DNA of 64,000 bases from Acinetobacter sp. ANC 4204 (GTDB lineage Bacteria; Pseudomonadota; Gammaproteobacteria; Pseudomonadales; Moraxellaceae), in assembly GCF_002135205.1 (NCBI RefSeq), contig NZ_NEFZ01000004.1:248001-312000 (forward strand). The letters run 5' to 3'. The notes under the pieces are model-generated. The model worked only from the letters and a program-made list of their open reading frames with translations. It was not told the DNA's origin and ran no database searches. Shown piece after piece: positions 27,122-36,166 of this stretch (position 1 is its first letter; every line of letters begins with the position of its first letter). Made by a program: the position numbers and the translations under genes.

Positions 27122-27826
27122 CTATAGACTACGTTGATTGACACGCTTAGATAATTCTGCTGCCGACTCTTTTCGCTCTGAATAACGGTCTGTGAGGTAC
27201 TGACTTTGCCCACGCGTCAGTAGCGTGAATTTATACAGCTCCTCCATGACATCAACAATTCGATCATAAAAAGCTGAAGGCTTCATACGTCCATCCTCTT
27301 CAAACTCTAAAAAAGCTTTAGGAATAGAGGATTGGTTTGGAATGGTGATCATGCGCATCCAACGGCCTAGAATACGCATTTGATTAACACTGTTAAAGGA
27401 CTGCGAACCACCACTTACCTGCATCAGGGCCAAAGTCTTGCCTTGTGTTGCACGAATCGCACCACCTGCTAGAGGTATCCAGTCAATTTGCGATTTAAAA
27501 ATTGAACTCATTGAGCCATGACGTTCAGGCGAACACCACACCATGCCCTCCGACCATGCCAAAAGTTCATGTAGTTCTTTGGCTTTTGGATGTTCCATAT
27601 CCGCATCTTCAGGTAAAGGTAAACCTTTAGGATGAAAGATTTTTACTTCAGCGCCAAACTGCTCCAAGATACGCCCTGCTTCCATCACCGCCAATCGGCT
27701 GTATGAGCGCTCACGGTTAGAACCATACAGCAGCAAAATACGCGGTGGATGATCTAGCGCTTTAGCCTGTACTTTTTCTAAAGTCGGTTGATCGAGAAGA
27801 TTCATATCTACATTTGGGAGAGTCAT
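27122..27826 (-). CDS. arsH: ArsH organoarsenical oxidase (NADPH-dependent flavoprotein)
   Basis: 234 residues. The flavodoxin-like FMN site begins [20 protein letters not shown] and continues with [20 protein letters not shown]; the tail [14 protein letters not shown] is typical of ArsH. It oxidises trivalent methylarsenicals and aromatic arsenicals to less toxic pentavalent forms. Last gene of the ars operon, five bases after acr3. Confidence 0.93.
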   Translation of the reverse strand: MTLPNVDMNLLDQPTLEKVQAKALDHPPRILLLYGSNRERSYSRLAVMEAGRILEQFGAEVKIFHPKGLPLPEDADMEHPKAKELHELLAWSEGMVWCSPERHGSMSSIFKSQIDWIPLAGGAIRATQGKTLALMQVSGGSQSFNSVNQMRILGRWMRMITIPNQSSIPKAFLEFEEDGRMKPSAFYDRIVDVMEELYKFTLLTRGQSQYLTDRYSERKESAAELSKRVNQRSL

Positions 27827-27831
27827 AGAAA

Positions 27832-28875
27832 TTACACCTCTGCTTTAAAAAACTTTTTTCTAAGCCACAAAGACACGCTCACCAAAGCAATCAATACTGG
27901 GACTTCAACCAGTGGACCAATTACAGTAGTAAACGCCACAGGTGAAGCTAAACCAAAAGTTGCAATCGCTACAGCAAGTGCCAATTCAAAGTTATTTCCC
28001 GCAGCAGTAAAAGAAATTGCTGTGGTTTTAGGATAGTCATTCCCCATCCACTTGCTCATAAAGAAGCTGATGAAGAACATCACGATAAAGTAAATCGTCA
28101 ATGGAATAGCAATACGCAAGACATCCATCGGTAAGCTCACCACATCGTTCCCTTTGAGGCTAAACATCGCCACAATCGTGAACAATAACGCCAACAAACT
28201 TAGTGGACTGATCTTCGGTAAGAAGACGTTTTGATACCAAACCAAACCTTTAGCTTTCACTAGAGTGAATCGCGTCATAAAGCCAAGGAAAAATGGAATT
28301 CCCAAATATACTAATACCGCATGGGTAATCGTCCAGAAATCGACATTGATCACTTGCCCTGCAACACCAAAATACGGTGGTAAGAAGGTCAAGAACAACC
28401 AAGCATAGGTACTAAAGAATAAAATTTGGAAGATACTGTTAAAAGCCACCAATGCAGCAACATATTGGTTATCCCCACAGGCCAAACCATTCCACACCAA
28501 GACCATCGCAATACAACGAGCCAGTCCTATCAGGATTAAGCCTGTCATATATTCTGGATAGCTATGTAGAAAAATAATGGCTAATGCAAACATCAATACT
28601 GGTGCTATCACCCAGTTCTGTACCAAAGACAGAGTTAAGGTTTTTTTGTCTTTAAACACTTGTGGTAGCGCTGCATAATCCACTTTTGCCAAAGGTGGAT
28701 ACATCATCAAAATCAAACCAATCGCAATTGGAATATTGACGGAATCCACACTCATTTTATCCAATGCCACTGAGGCTTGTGGAAAGAACACACCGATCGC
28801 AATTCCCAACCCCATCGCAATGAAAATCCATAGCGTGAGGTTACGATCTAAAAATGACAGTCTTTGTTGAGCCAT
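27832..28875 (-). CDS. acr3: ACR3-family arsenite efflux permease
   Basis: 347 residues from ATG 28873-28875 ([12 protein letters not shown]), which lies seven bases after the arsC stop; a longer frame to 28917 would overlap arsC. Ten membrane helices. The conserved Cys of ACR3 is in [20 protein letters not shown], and [19 protein letters not shown] is the helix-9 signature. It exports As(III) using the proton gradient. The unrelated ArsB permease is excluded. Confidence 0.92.
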   Translation of the reverse strand: MAQQRLSFLDRNLTLWIFIAMGLGIAIGVFFPQASVALDKMSVDSVNIPIAIGLILMMYPPLAKVDYAALPQVFKDKKTLTLSLVQNWVIAPVLMFALAIIFLHSYPEYMTGLILIGLARCIAMVLVWNGLACGDNQYVAALVAFNSIFQILFFSTYAWLFLTFLPPYFGVAGQVINVDFWTITHAVLVYLGIPFFLGFMTRFTLVKAKGLVWYQNVFLPKISPLSLLALLFTIVAMFSLKGNDVVSLPMDVLRIAIPLTIYFIVMFFISFFMSKWMGNDYPKTTAISFTAAGNNFELALAVAIATFGLASPVAFTTVIGPLVEVPVLIALVSVSLWLRKKFFKAEV

Positions 28876-28882
28876 GATGTTC

Positions 28883-29356
28883 TCATTCAATATCTGAGAT
28901 GTGATTGATTGCAGCAATCAATTCAGGACGAGACATATGCGCTGTATCCAGTGCCAACAATGCATCTAAACGACGATTGATATGGTCTACAGTCACTTGG
29001 AATGCTTTGAGCTTCTCTTCTTTCGGCAAGTCTAAATGCGAAGGATCAGCCAAGCCCCAATGTGCCTTGATTGCTCCGCCTAAATACAGTGGACACGCTT
29101 CTTGCGCTGCCGAATCACAAACCGTAATCACCACGTCAGGTTGATATTGTTCACATTCATCAATGGTTTTACTCCACAAACCATCTGTTGAAAGACCTAG
29201 GTTTTCTAATGTTTCAATGGTCAATGGATGTACTTGCCCTGATGGCTTACTACCTGCACTGTATGCTTTCCAACCCTCTGGGGCACGACTATTAAACAGC
29301 ACTTCTGACAGGATGCTACGGCAACTATTTCCAGTACACAAAAAAAGGAATTTCAT
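28883..29356 (-). CDS. arsC: Arsenate reductase, low-molecular-weight phosphatase type
   Basis: 157 residues. The phosphatase-type P loop CTGNSCRS at residues 7-14 holds the nucleophilic Cys, and the resolving Cys pair is in [17 protein letters not shown]. It reduces As(V) to As(III), with thioredoxin as the electron source in the family. Second arsenate reductase in this operon, unrelated in fold to the glutaredoxin-type copy at 29741-30175. Confidence 0.92.
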   Translation of the reverse strand: MKFLFLCTGNSCRSILSEVLFNSRAPEGWKAYSAGSKPSGQVHPLTIETLENLGLSTDGLWSKTIDECEQYQPDVVITVCDSAAQEACPLYLGGAIKAHWGLADPSHLDLPKEEKLKAFQVTVDHINRRLDALLALDTAHMSRPELIAAINHISDIE

Positions 29357-29362
29357 CTTGTT

Positions 29363-29695
29363 CTACTCGCAATAACTATTGATTTGTTGAAATGATGGAG
29401 CAGCTTTTGGCTGTAAATCAGCATTTTTAAGGGTGTTAAGTACGTCTACGCACCAAATGGGTAAATTGGGATTGAGACTGTAATAGACCCATTGCCCTTG
29501 GCGTCGATCTTGTAAAAGACCAGAAGAGCGCAGTAAGGCTAAATGCCGTGAAATCTTGGGTTGGCTCAACTCTAGCTTTTCAGTCAAGTCGCAAACACAC
29601 TGTTCATTATTTCCAAGAACCAACATGACGATGTTGAATCGCGTTTCATCAGCCAAACATTTAAAGAAATTGATTTGATCCATATTTTTACTCAC
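29363..29695 (-). CDS. arsR: ArsR arsenic-responsive repressor
   Basis: 110 residues with a winged helix. The As(III) site is CVCDLTEKLELSQPKISRHL, the canonical ELCVCDL motif at the start of the DNA-recognition region. On binding arsenite it releases its operator. A perfect inverted repeat lies directly upstream at 29704-29733. Seven bases separate it from arsC. Confidence 0.95.
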   Translation of the reverse strand: MSKNMDQINFFKCLADETRFNIVMLVLGNNEQCVCDLTEKLELSQPKISRHLALLRSSGLLQDRRQGQWVYYSLNPNLPIWCVDVLNTLKNADLQPKAAPSFQQINSYCE

Positions 29696-29703
29696 TCAAA
29701 CAT

Positions 29704-29733
29704 ATGGATATATCAATATTCACATATATCCAT
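29704..29733. promoter_or_regulatory. Candidate ArsR operator 1
   Basis: Perfect inverted repeat ATGGATATAT / ATATATCCAT with a ten-base spacer, between the glutaredoxin-type arsC and arsR. Position and symmetry fit an ArsR site and imply an internal promoter for arsR. Confidence 0.6.
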
Positions 29734-29740
29734 GAAATTT

Positions 29741-30175
29741 TTATTTCAATCGCTGCCCATTTGCATCCAGTACTTGTTCACCGTCTTCTTTAGTAAAAGT
29801 ACCTTTTTGTGGGAGTGGCAGAATTTCTAAAACCAGTTCTGACGGACGACTTAAACGAGTTCCTAATTCAGTCACCACAAATGGACGGTTAATCAAAATT
29901 GGATGCTGAAGCATAAAGTGAAGCAATTGATCTTCACTCCAATCCTCTTGATCAATTCCTAAATCTGTATATGGAGCAACATTTTTACGGATCACATCTC
30001 TCACCGTTAAACCCGCATCCGCAATCATTTGAATCAATTCATTTTTAGAGGGAGGTGTTTCAAGGTACTCAATCACTTCAGGTTCAATATTGGCATTACG
30101 GATTAACGCCAAGGTATTACGTGATGTACCGCATTCAGGGTTGTGATAGATCTTCACTTTTGGAGTAGCAGTCAT
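29741..30175 (-). CDS. arsC: Arsenate reductase, glutaredoxin-dependent (ArsC type)
   Basis: 144 residues from ATG 30173-30175. The catalytic Cys is in YHNPECGTSRNTLALIRN, the Arg-rich substrate region is LLHFMLQHPILINRPFVV and LGTRLSRPSELVLEILP follows, as in plasmid R773 ArsC. It reduces arsenate with glutathione and glutaredoxin. An ATG at 30241 is in frame but would place the operator at 30201-30232 inside the gene, so the inner start is preferred. First gene of the ars operon. Confidence 0.9.
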   Translation of the reverse strand: MTATPKVKIYHNPECGTSRNTLALIRNANIEPEVIEYLETPPSKNELIQMIADAGLTVRDVIRKNVAPYTDLGIDQEDWSEDQLLHFMLQHPILINRPFVVTELGTRLSRPSELVLEILPLPQKGTFTKEDGEQVLDANGQRLK

Positions 30176-30200
30176 TTGCTCAAACTCAACAGAATCTTTG

Positions 30201-30232
30201 CATATATTTATATACGAATAAACATATATATG
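30201..30232. promoter_or_regulatory. Candidate ArsR operator 2, head of the ars operon
   Basis: Arms CATATAT (30201-30207) and ATATATG (30226-30232) just upstream of the preferred arsC start. It resembles the operator before arsR in base content and could bind the same repressor. Confidence 0.45.
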
Positions 30233-30399
30233 CAATTCCATATTTAAAATTTAATACTAAAAGTAACTATCCATCTAAATGATCGCAAACAACTACTTTT
30301 ATTTTAAATATACCAAGAGCCGACCAATATTTATCTATATAAACATCAAGTAAGATTATTAAACTTATAACTGTTGAACAGCAACTTTAAGGAATAAAT

Positions 30400-31737
30400 T
30401 TGAACTTCAATTTCTGGCAAACACTATTCCGTTTACTACACGTGTATGCTGGTATTTTTATTGCCCCGTTTATCTTTATCACTGCCCTAACTGGTTTTTT
30501 TTATGCAGCTACACCACAAATTGAAAAAAGTATTTATAAAGATGTTCTATACATCGAACAGACCAGTTCAAAAACACAGCCTCTAAGCTTGCAAATTGAA
30601 AAAGCTAAGCAGTTTTTATCCCCTACTTCACAAATAACTGAAGTACGTCCTTCGCTAGCAGTAAATCAGACGACACGGGTTATTATTTCAGATCCTGAAT
30701 TAGGGTTGCAAAATGAGGCCATCTTCATTGACCCATATACACTTGAAGTAAAAGGTCAGTTAGCTGTATATGGCACAAGTGGCTTACTTCCGTTTAGAAC
30801 TAAACTAGATCACTTACATCGAGATTTATTACTAGGAAGCTGGGGAAGATTTTATAGCGAACTCGCAGCAAGTTGGTTAACTATCTTGATATTTACTGGC
30901 TTTTACCAATGGTATAAACGCCGAAAAGCATCTAAGAAAAACCCAATCAAGCATAATAAATATATCCAAAAACACAGCACTATTGGCTTAGTCTTCTTCC
31001 CATTACTACTTTTTGTAGCAGTGACTGGCTTAACGTGGTCTGAATATGCGGGCGAAAATATTCGAATATTTCGCCAAGCGCTAAGTTGGCAGACACCTGT
31101 TCTATCAACATCTATCAAAGCCGAACCTACATCAAAAATGGTTATGCACCATAAAGATCATTCAATGGTACATAATCATGCTTCCGTACAAATCACTTCT
31201 GGTGATTTCGACATAGCATTAGATCTCGCTAGAAAGCATGGAATAGATGCTTCTCAGGTACAAATAAAACCACCTTTAGAAAAAGATCAAGTATGGAGTA
31301 TTTCTGAGATTCAACGCAGTTGGCCTACTCAAGCAGATAGCATTGCAATCGACGTTTCAAACCACAGCGTAATTGATCAGCTTTATTTTGATGACTATCC
31401 TTTAATTGCTAAATTGACACGCTGGGGTGTCGATGCTCACATTGGAATTTTATTTGGTTGGATAAACCAGTTTATACTCATCATTTACTCACTAGCACTA
31501 TGTATAATGATTCTTTATGCATATTTAGCTTGGTACAAAAGAACAAGCCTCAAACAGACGACAATACAGTTTTCAAATTTGTTCTTAAGTACGTGGAAAA
31601 GTGCAAAAACGCTTCAACGGCTGACACTAGCAACTATATTGATTATTCTTGGGCTACTACTGCCTTTATTTGGTTTAAGTCTAGTTGTAGCATTAGTCGC
31701 TATCTTTATTAGTCGCATTAAAAAGAAAAAAGCTTAA
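30400..31737 (+). CDS. PepSY-domain membrane protein (PepSY_TM, PiuB-like)
   Basis: 445 residues, TTG start at 30400 preceded by AAGGAATAAAT. Four or so membrane segments (FRLLHVYAGIFIAPFIFITA; ELAASWLTILIFTGFYQWY; LVFFPLLLFVAVTGLTW; ILIIYSLALCIMILYAYLAW) with PepSY-like external parts between. Members of this family sit with TonB receptors and act in iron or other metal acquisition, some as ferrisiderophore reductases. A short His/Met-rich stretch (SKMVMHHKDHSMVHNHA) could bind metal. A companion TonB receptor and NlpE-like protein follow on the opposite strand. Confidence 0.85.
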   Translation: MNFNFWQTLFRLLHVYAGIFIAPFIFITALTGFFYAATPQIEKSIYKDVLYIEQTSSKTQPLSLQIEKAKQFLSPTSQITEVRPSLAVNQTTRVIISDPELGLQNEAIFIDPYTLEVKGQLAVYGTSGLLPFRTKLDHLHRDLLLGSWGRFYSELAASWLTILIFTGFYQWYKRRKASKKNPIKHNKYIQKHSTIGLVFFPLLLFVAVTGLTWSEYAGENIRIFRQALSWQTPVLSTSIKAEPTSKMVMHHKDHSMVHNHASVQITSGDFDIALDLARKHGIDASQVQIKPPLEKDQVWSISEIQRSWPTQADSIAIDVSNHSVIDQLYFDDYPLIAKLTRWGVDAHIGILFGWINQFILIIYSLALCIMILYAYLAWYKRTSLKQTTIQFSNLFLSTWKSAKTLQRLTLATILIILGLLLPLFGLSLVVALVAIFISRIKKKKA

Positions 31738-31748
31738 CTGACCGTTTA

Positions 31749-31779
31749 AGCTCCTACCTTTTATATAAAAGTGGGAGCT
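31749..31779. terminator. Bidirectional terminator between PepSY and nlpE genes
   Basis: Stem AGCTCCTA / TGGGAGCT (one mismatch) with flanking T-rich and A-rich tracts, between convergent genes. Confidence 0.6.
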
Positions 31780-31784
31780 ATCCA

Positions 31785-32240
31785 TTAAGTTTTCCTCGTT
31801 AATTCAAAATCTAAATAGGCTTCGTAAGATAGACCAGTCTTGGTATCAAGAACTTCCACAGAGTCCTGCTGCCATAAAACTGTATTCCGCTCAGATACTC
31901 CATTGAGCTGAATTTTAAGTTTCCCGTTATCAGTAAACACAAATTGTCCTTCGTGTACTTCGGGTTTATTGTGTCCACTATTACTGGCCCTAACCAATTT
32001 GAATGTCTGGTTTTCCTTAAGATACAAATCGACAGTCATACCTTCGCACCTTTCACAAAAAGAAGTACAAGCCGCACAAGGTAAAATGCCTTTATATTGA
32101 CCCACCCATTTCTGTAATTCAGGATCAATTACTTTTATCGCTTTGGTCGAAGCTTCTCCTGATTTAGGGTCAGGGTCAGATTGACTACATCCGAGGCACA
32201 AACTAGCAAAAACAAAAGAACATAATAAGGTATTTTTCAT
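31785..32240 (-). CDS. NlpE-like copper-resistance lipoprotein
   Basis: 151 residues. The lipobox is CLGC (Cys17 or nearby), so it is an envelope lipoprotein. YKGILPCAACTSFCERCEGM is the NlpE N-domain signature, here with six Cys in a row of CxxC-like pairs, more than usual. E. coli NlpE senses copper and redox defects of envelope proteins and signals to Cpx. The Cys-rich loop may bind a metal such as copper. It has a gap of 71 bases from the TonB receptor and is probably co-transcribed with it. Confidence 0.85.
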   Translation of the reverse strand: MKNTLLCSFVFASLCLGCSQSDPDPKSGEASTKAIKVIDPELQKWVGQYKGILPCAACTSFCERCEGMTVDLYLKENQTFKLVRASNSGHNKPEVHEGQFVFTDNGKLKIQLNGVSERNTVLWQQDSVEVLDTKTGLSYEAYLDFELTRKT

Positions 32241-32311
32241 AAGTTATATCTCTTAGCAACGATGAAGGAGCGGGCACGCTCTATGACCACCGCCCCTCCT
32301 GACTCCACAGA

Positions 32312-34417
32312 CTAGAATTTCCAATTTAGACTGAGTGTTGCTTTGAGCGGTTCACCCACCTGCACCCAATAGTTTGTATAGCTTGCGACGTAGTAATCTT
32401 GATCAAAGAGATTATCAATATTCAGTTGCGCACGTAGGTCAGATCGTAGCTGTACATACCCCCCAATATTAACGATAGTAAAATCAGGAAGAGTGGTTCC
32501 ATTATCAATATAATTTGCACTGCGTTTACCGTAGTAATTAATATTGCCAACCAAGCCTGCATCATGTCCTGCAAGGTCAAATTGATAGTCAGCACTTAAG
32601 TTTGCCGTATGTTTAGGAATATTTTTAAGCCTTGCGCCCTTATCCTCAACTTCACTTTCTACAATTTCGGCATCTGTATAAGTACAGTTAGCATTAACAC
32701 GTAGCTTGTCAGTGAATTGATGTTGTAGTTCTAACTCAACACCACGGCTTTGTACTCTTCCGCTATCTACATAGCTATCAGTAATGCCTTCAGTGAGCAG
32801 ATGTTGTTTTTGCATATCAAAATACGTTAGACCGAACCAACTTTGCGGTAAAAACTTATATTTACCACCGACTTCCCAGCTTTCTGTTTTCTCTGGTTCA
32901 TACAGTTCATTGTCCTTATTCAACCCTGTATTCAGTTCAAATGCCTTCCCCCAGTTACTGTAAAAAGACAACTGCTCAGTGGGCTGATAATTTATCCCTG
33001 CACGTGGCGTAAATGGTGTGAAAGCTTGCTTTGATGTCTTTCCAGTTCGATGATCATCAATTTGTTGTTCCAAACGATTAAAACGACCGCCTATCAGTAC
33101 ATTCCATTGATCATTCAAGAAAATTTGATCTTGAACGTTAAACCCAAACATATCTTGAGTTTCTTTTGTATCTTTGGTGATTCGGGTTAATGGCAAAATA
33201 TTCTGACCGTACACGGGATTATAAATATCAATCTGACTCGAAGCTCCAACAGCACTCCGACGTTGCAGTTGATCAATCGTATAATGACCTGCTTCGACAT
33301 TTGTAACCAGTTCATGTCTGATTACCCCAGTATCAAACTTACCTCTTAAGATAGATTGAAAGTTTGTGGTGTCTGTCCCAAATTGACGGGAGCGACGGAA
33401 GCGATTTGCTGTTCTTCCATCTGATGCAATGGACGAAATTTCGGTTGAAGTACCTGCACGTTCGCCATGACTATATGTGATTGCCGTTGTATTGTTCCAA
33501 TCCTCATTAAATTCATGGTTTAAACGCAGTTGATACATTTGATCTTTAATCTCAATATCACCATCGCTTGGCTCACCTAAAAAGGTTTTCTTATTGACTG
33601 GAAGTTTTCCATTGACCATCGGTACGCCACGATCGAAAACGCCGTTAGACTCTGAAAATTCAGTATCAATATTCAACTGGGTTTGCTCAGAAATTTTCCA
33701 TGCTAATTGTGGTGCAATGTAATAATGCTGATTATCAACATGATTACGGAAGCTTTGATTATTTTCATAGGCTAGTCCAAGGCGATAAGCCAGATCCTGA
33801 TTAATCGCGCCCGTGGTATCTAAGGCTGCTCGATATTCTTCAAGCGTACTTCCGCTCAGACTTAAATTACTTTTTTTCTCCCATTCAGGTTGCTTAGTGG
33901 TGATATTCATAATCCCCCCTATGGCACCTTGCCCATACATCGCGGCCATTGGGCCTTTCAAGAAATCAATCGCTTGAATGTTCACCATATCTCGTGCGGT
34001 ATGGATACCATTCACAGAACTCAAACCATTACGCATATAAATCGTACCCATATTCGGATCGGTACTAAATCCGCGAAATGAGTAATTGTCCCAAAAACCT
34101 CCACCATAACTATCTTGATAAACCACACCATTTACAAACGAGAGCGCATCACTGATACGTTGAACATTATGGTTTTGGATATCTTGTGCTGATACATGTG
34201 ATTTAGTAAAAGGTACTTCTAACAAGTCATGATTAAACTGCGTAATCGCTTGTGAAGAACTATGTCTTTCATCCTGCTTTTCTGCAGTCATCGTGATACT
34301 CGGCAGTTGAGCTACAATTTGATTTGAAGTAGATTCATTTTCGGCCGACACAGCGTGGGTTGAAAGTTGAACAAGTAAAATACTCCACGTCAGTGGATGA
34401 AATAAAAATTTAGACAT
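32312..34417 (-). CDS. TonB-dependent siderophore-type receptor
   Basis: 701 residues. Signal peptide ending near THAVSAEN; TonB box LPSITMTAEKQDE; plug motifs FRGFSTDPNMGTIYMRNGLS and GPMAAMYGQGAIGGIMNITT; the barrel ends ATLSLNWKF with terminal Phe. The subfamily is the FhuA/FpvA-like siderophore receptor group. The neighbours (PepSY, NlpE-like, two His-rich DUF2946 proteins) suggest the cargo might be a metal complex other than a ferric siderophore, for instance copper or zinc. No Fur box was seen upstream. The family is sure; the ligand is open. Confidence 0.87.
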   Translation of the reverse strand: MSKFLFHPLTWSILLVQLSTHAVSAENESTSNQIVAQLPSITMTAEKQDERHSSSQAITQFNHDLLEVPFTKSHVSAQDIQNHNVQRISDALSFVNGVVYQDSYGGGFWDNYSFRGFSTDPNMGTIYMRNGLSSVNGIHTARDMVNIQAIDFLKGPMAAMYGQGAIGGIMNITTKQPEWEKKSNLSLSGSTLEEYRAALDTTGAINQDLAYRLGLAYENNQSFRNHVDNQHYYIAPQLAWKISEQTQLNIDTEFSESNGVFDRGVPMVNGKLPVNKKTFLGEPSDGDIEIKDQMYQLRLNHEFNEDWNNTTAITYSHGERAGTSTEISSIASDGRTANRFRRSRQFGTDTTNFQSILRGKFDTGVIRHELVTNVEAGHYTIDQLQRRSAVGASSQIDIYNPVYGQNILPLTRITKDTKETQDMFGFNVQDQIFLNDQWNVLIGGRFNRLEQQIDDHRTGKTSKQAFTPFTPRAGINYQPTEQLSFYSNWGKAFELNTGLNKDNELYEPEKTESWEVGGKYKFLPQSWFGLTYFDMQKQHLLTEGITDSYVDSGRVQSRGVELELQHQFTDKLRVNANCTYTDAEIVESEVEDKGARLKNIPKHTANLSADYQFDLAGHDAGLVGNINYYGKRSANYIDNGTTLPDFTIVNIGGYVQLRSDLRAQLNIDNLFDQDYYVASYTNYWVQVGEPLKATLSLNWKF

Positions 34418-34467
34418 AAGTGACTCTGAATGTGTATATGCTGATATAGGGTTATGAAATCTGGTGC

Positions 34468-34674
34468 TTAAAATTTAAATGTGACGCCAAGTTCGACACT
34501 TCTTGGTGTACCAATATAAATTTGCTTCGCGGAGTAACCGGAATACTCACCATAAAATTCATCGGTCAGGTTTCTGTCCAAAGAAATAGAATGATTCCCT
34601 TTTAAATAAGGGTTCAATTTGAATTGAGGCATTTCAATTCCTTTTAAGCATAAGTTTCCATTGGAACATTTCAT
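34468..34674 (-). pseudogene. C-terminal remnant of another TonB-dependent receptor
   Basis: The last ~40 residues (LTDEFYGEYSGYSAKQIYIGTPRS, ending VELGVTFKF) have the terminal beta-strand and final Phe of an outer-membrane receptor, but the rest is missing. Sequence before this is not receptor-like. It lies between the intact receptor and the DUF2946 gene; a deletion has probably joined them. Not functional. Confidence 0.6.
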
Positions 34675-34704
34675 CCATGTTCCATTTACATAAGAGGTTG
34701 GAAT

Positions 34705-35121
34705 CTAAGCAAATAAAGGAGGTGCACGCCCCTGAGGCGTTAGAAAAAGTCGCTGGAGAACAAAATAGACATGTTTAAATGCTTTCTGAAAAGACATTAA
34801 ACGAATTTGAATACGATCTAAAATAGGGTTTAGATCAATCTCTAAATTTGCGACCAAATGACCATATGCAGTACAGAACATACATTGATGATCTAACTGA
34901 TGATGATGTGCGGTTTTTGCAGTTTCTAACTTAATAGCATCAACATCGTGATGGTGTGATACATGTTGATGCTGTAGTTCTTGATTTTGTATCTGAGCTT
35001 TTAAATCGGAAATAGTTACGCATACCAGTGAGAATTGAAATTTCTCTGGTAGTAAAGGTTGCATAAAAACGGTTATTTGCAACAACATCGCAACTATCGC
35101 AAGGACAAATGCAGCTCTCAA
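34705..35121 (-). CDS. DUF2946 family His-rich membrane-anchored protein
   Basis: 138 residues from a TTG start, aligned with its paralogue at 35542-36015. N-terminal membrane segment (FVLAIVAMLLQITVFMQPLL), a His-rich middle (HQHVSHHHDVDAIKLETAKTAHHH), a CMFC pair and the C-terminus LFLTPQGRAPPLFA. DUF2946 proteins occur next to TonB receptors and copper or zinc genes. The histidine tract and CxxC suggest periplasmic metal binding. Divergent from the second copy. Confidence 0.75.
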   Translation of the reverse strand: MRAAFVLAIVAMLLQITVFMQPLLPEKFQFSLVCVTISDLKAQIQNQELQHQHVSHHHDVDAIKLETAKTAHHHQLDHQCMFCTAYGHLVANLEIDLNPILDRIQIRLMSFQKAFKHVYFVLQRLFLTPQGRAPPLFA

Positions 35122-35541
35122 TTCAATATATAAATTGTAAAATCATAATTAACAATACCATTATTACTTTAAGATATCTAATGAGTAAAACTGATGAAAT
35201 AATTCAATTTTAAAAAATCGAAAATCTTAAAGCACAAAGATTTAGATAATAATCGAATGTGTAATAAATACCCCTACAATGTAGGGAAAATATTATCAAC
35301 TACTTTACTTTATAAATTTTAATCATTATTTTTTAAAAGCAAAATTAATCATGCAAGATTTCAATATGAATTAATTCCGATTAAAATCAACCACTTAATT
35401 ATATAAAATCTATTTTTAAAATACTTTAATTAGACAAATTAAATAAAAATCAAAGTCTTCAAATTTAATACAATGTACTTTTAATAAATATATATTCTGC
35501 TACAATCCATTTTCCTTACTTGGATAATTGAGACCATCTAA
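35122..35541. other. AT-rich divergent intergenic region with short palindrome
   Basis: About 420 very AT-rich bases between the two DUF2946 genes. The one GC-containing element is a 15-base perfect palindrome CCCTACAATGTAGGG at 35272-35286, which stands out and may be a repressor site. No gene. Confidence 0.5.
35272..35286. promoter_or_regulatory. Palindrome CCCTACA-A-TGTAGGG, candidate operator
   Basis: Seven-base arms around a central A, between divergent metal-related genes. TACA/TGTA half-sites recall CopY-type copper operators, but the spacing differs by one base and no CopY is present. Regulator unknown. Confidence 0.35.
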
Positions 35542-36015
35542 GTGATCATGGTTTTAGGAAGATTGCTAGTATTCTCTGCAATCTTGTTACAGATTGCTGT
35601 TTTTCTACAGCCTTTACTTCCAGAGAAATATCAAATTTCTCCTGTCTGTGAAACTATTGTCCATGCACTTCAATTAGATACTTCTCACCATGAGCATAGC
35701 TCAAATCATTCTACGCATAATCACTCTCATCAAGAGTTGGATTTAGCTAATCATGATACTGAAAAGCTTAATCATGCATATCTCAAACAAAAATCTTCAT
35801 CTAGCCATCATCACGATGCAAATCATCAATGTCAGTACTGTGTAGTTTACGCACATGTCGTTCCACTACCAGACATGGGTGTTAAAGAAGTAGTCGTGAG
35901 AATTCAAGTTCGGTTATTAGCTTTTAAAGAAGCTTTCTTTCATATCTTCTTTCTTTTAAAACAATTATTTCTGATCCCTCAAGGTCGAGCACCTCCTGTC
36001 TCTTTTGCTGTGTAA
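35542..36015 (+). CDS. DUF2946 family His-rich membrane-anchored protein, second copy
   Basis: 157 residues from GTG 35542, or 155 from ATG 35548. Same layout as its divergent paralogue: membrane helix (LLVFSAILLQIAVFLQPLLP), very His-rich middle (HHEHSSNHSTHNHSHQ; SSSHHHDANHQ), a CQYC pair and the tail FLIPQGRAPPVSFAV. Two copies back to back suggests local duplication followed by divergence. Role in binding periplasmic metal is inferred. Confidence 0.75.
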   Translation: MIMVLGRLLVFSAILLQIAVFLQPLLPEKYQISPVCETIVHALQLDTSHHEHSSNHSTHNHSHQELDLANHDTEKLNHAYLKQKSSSSHHHDANHQCQYCVVYAHVVPLPDMGVKEVVVRIQVRLLAFKEAFFHIFFLLKQLFLIPQGRAPPVSFAV

Positions 36016-36166
36016 ATTTATTGGCAATTCCTTATTGTTTGAAATTTAATTAGTTGAAGAGACTAATCGCTATGTTTTTACTTTTAAAAAATGCACATAT
36101 CTGTGTAGGCACACTCATATCAGAGCATATGCAATCTAGAGCATGCTTCGGATGTGGAGAGTTGCT

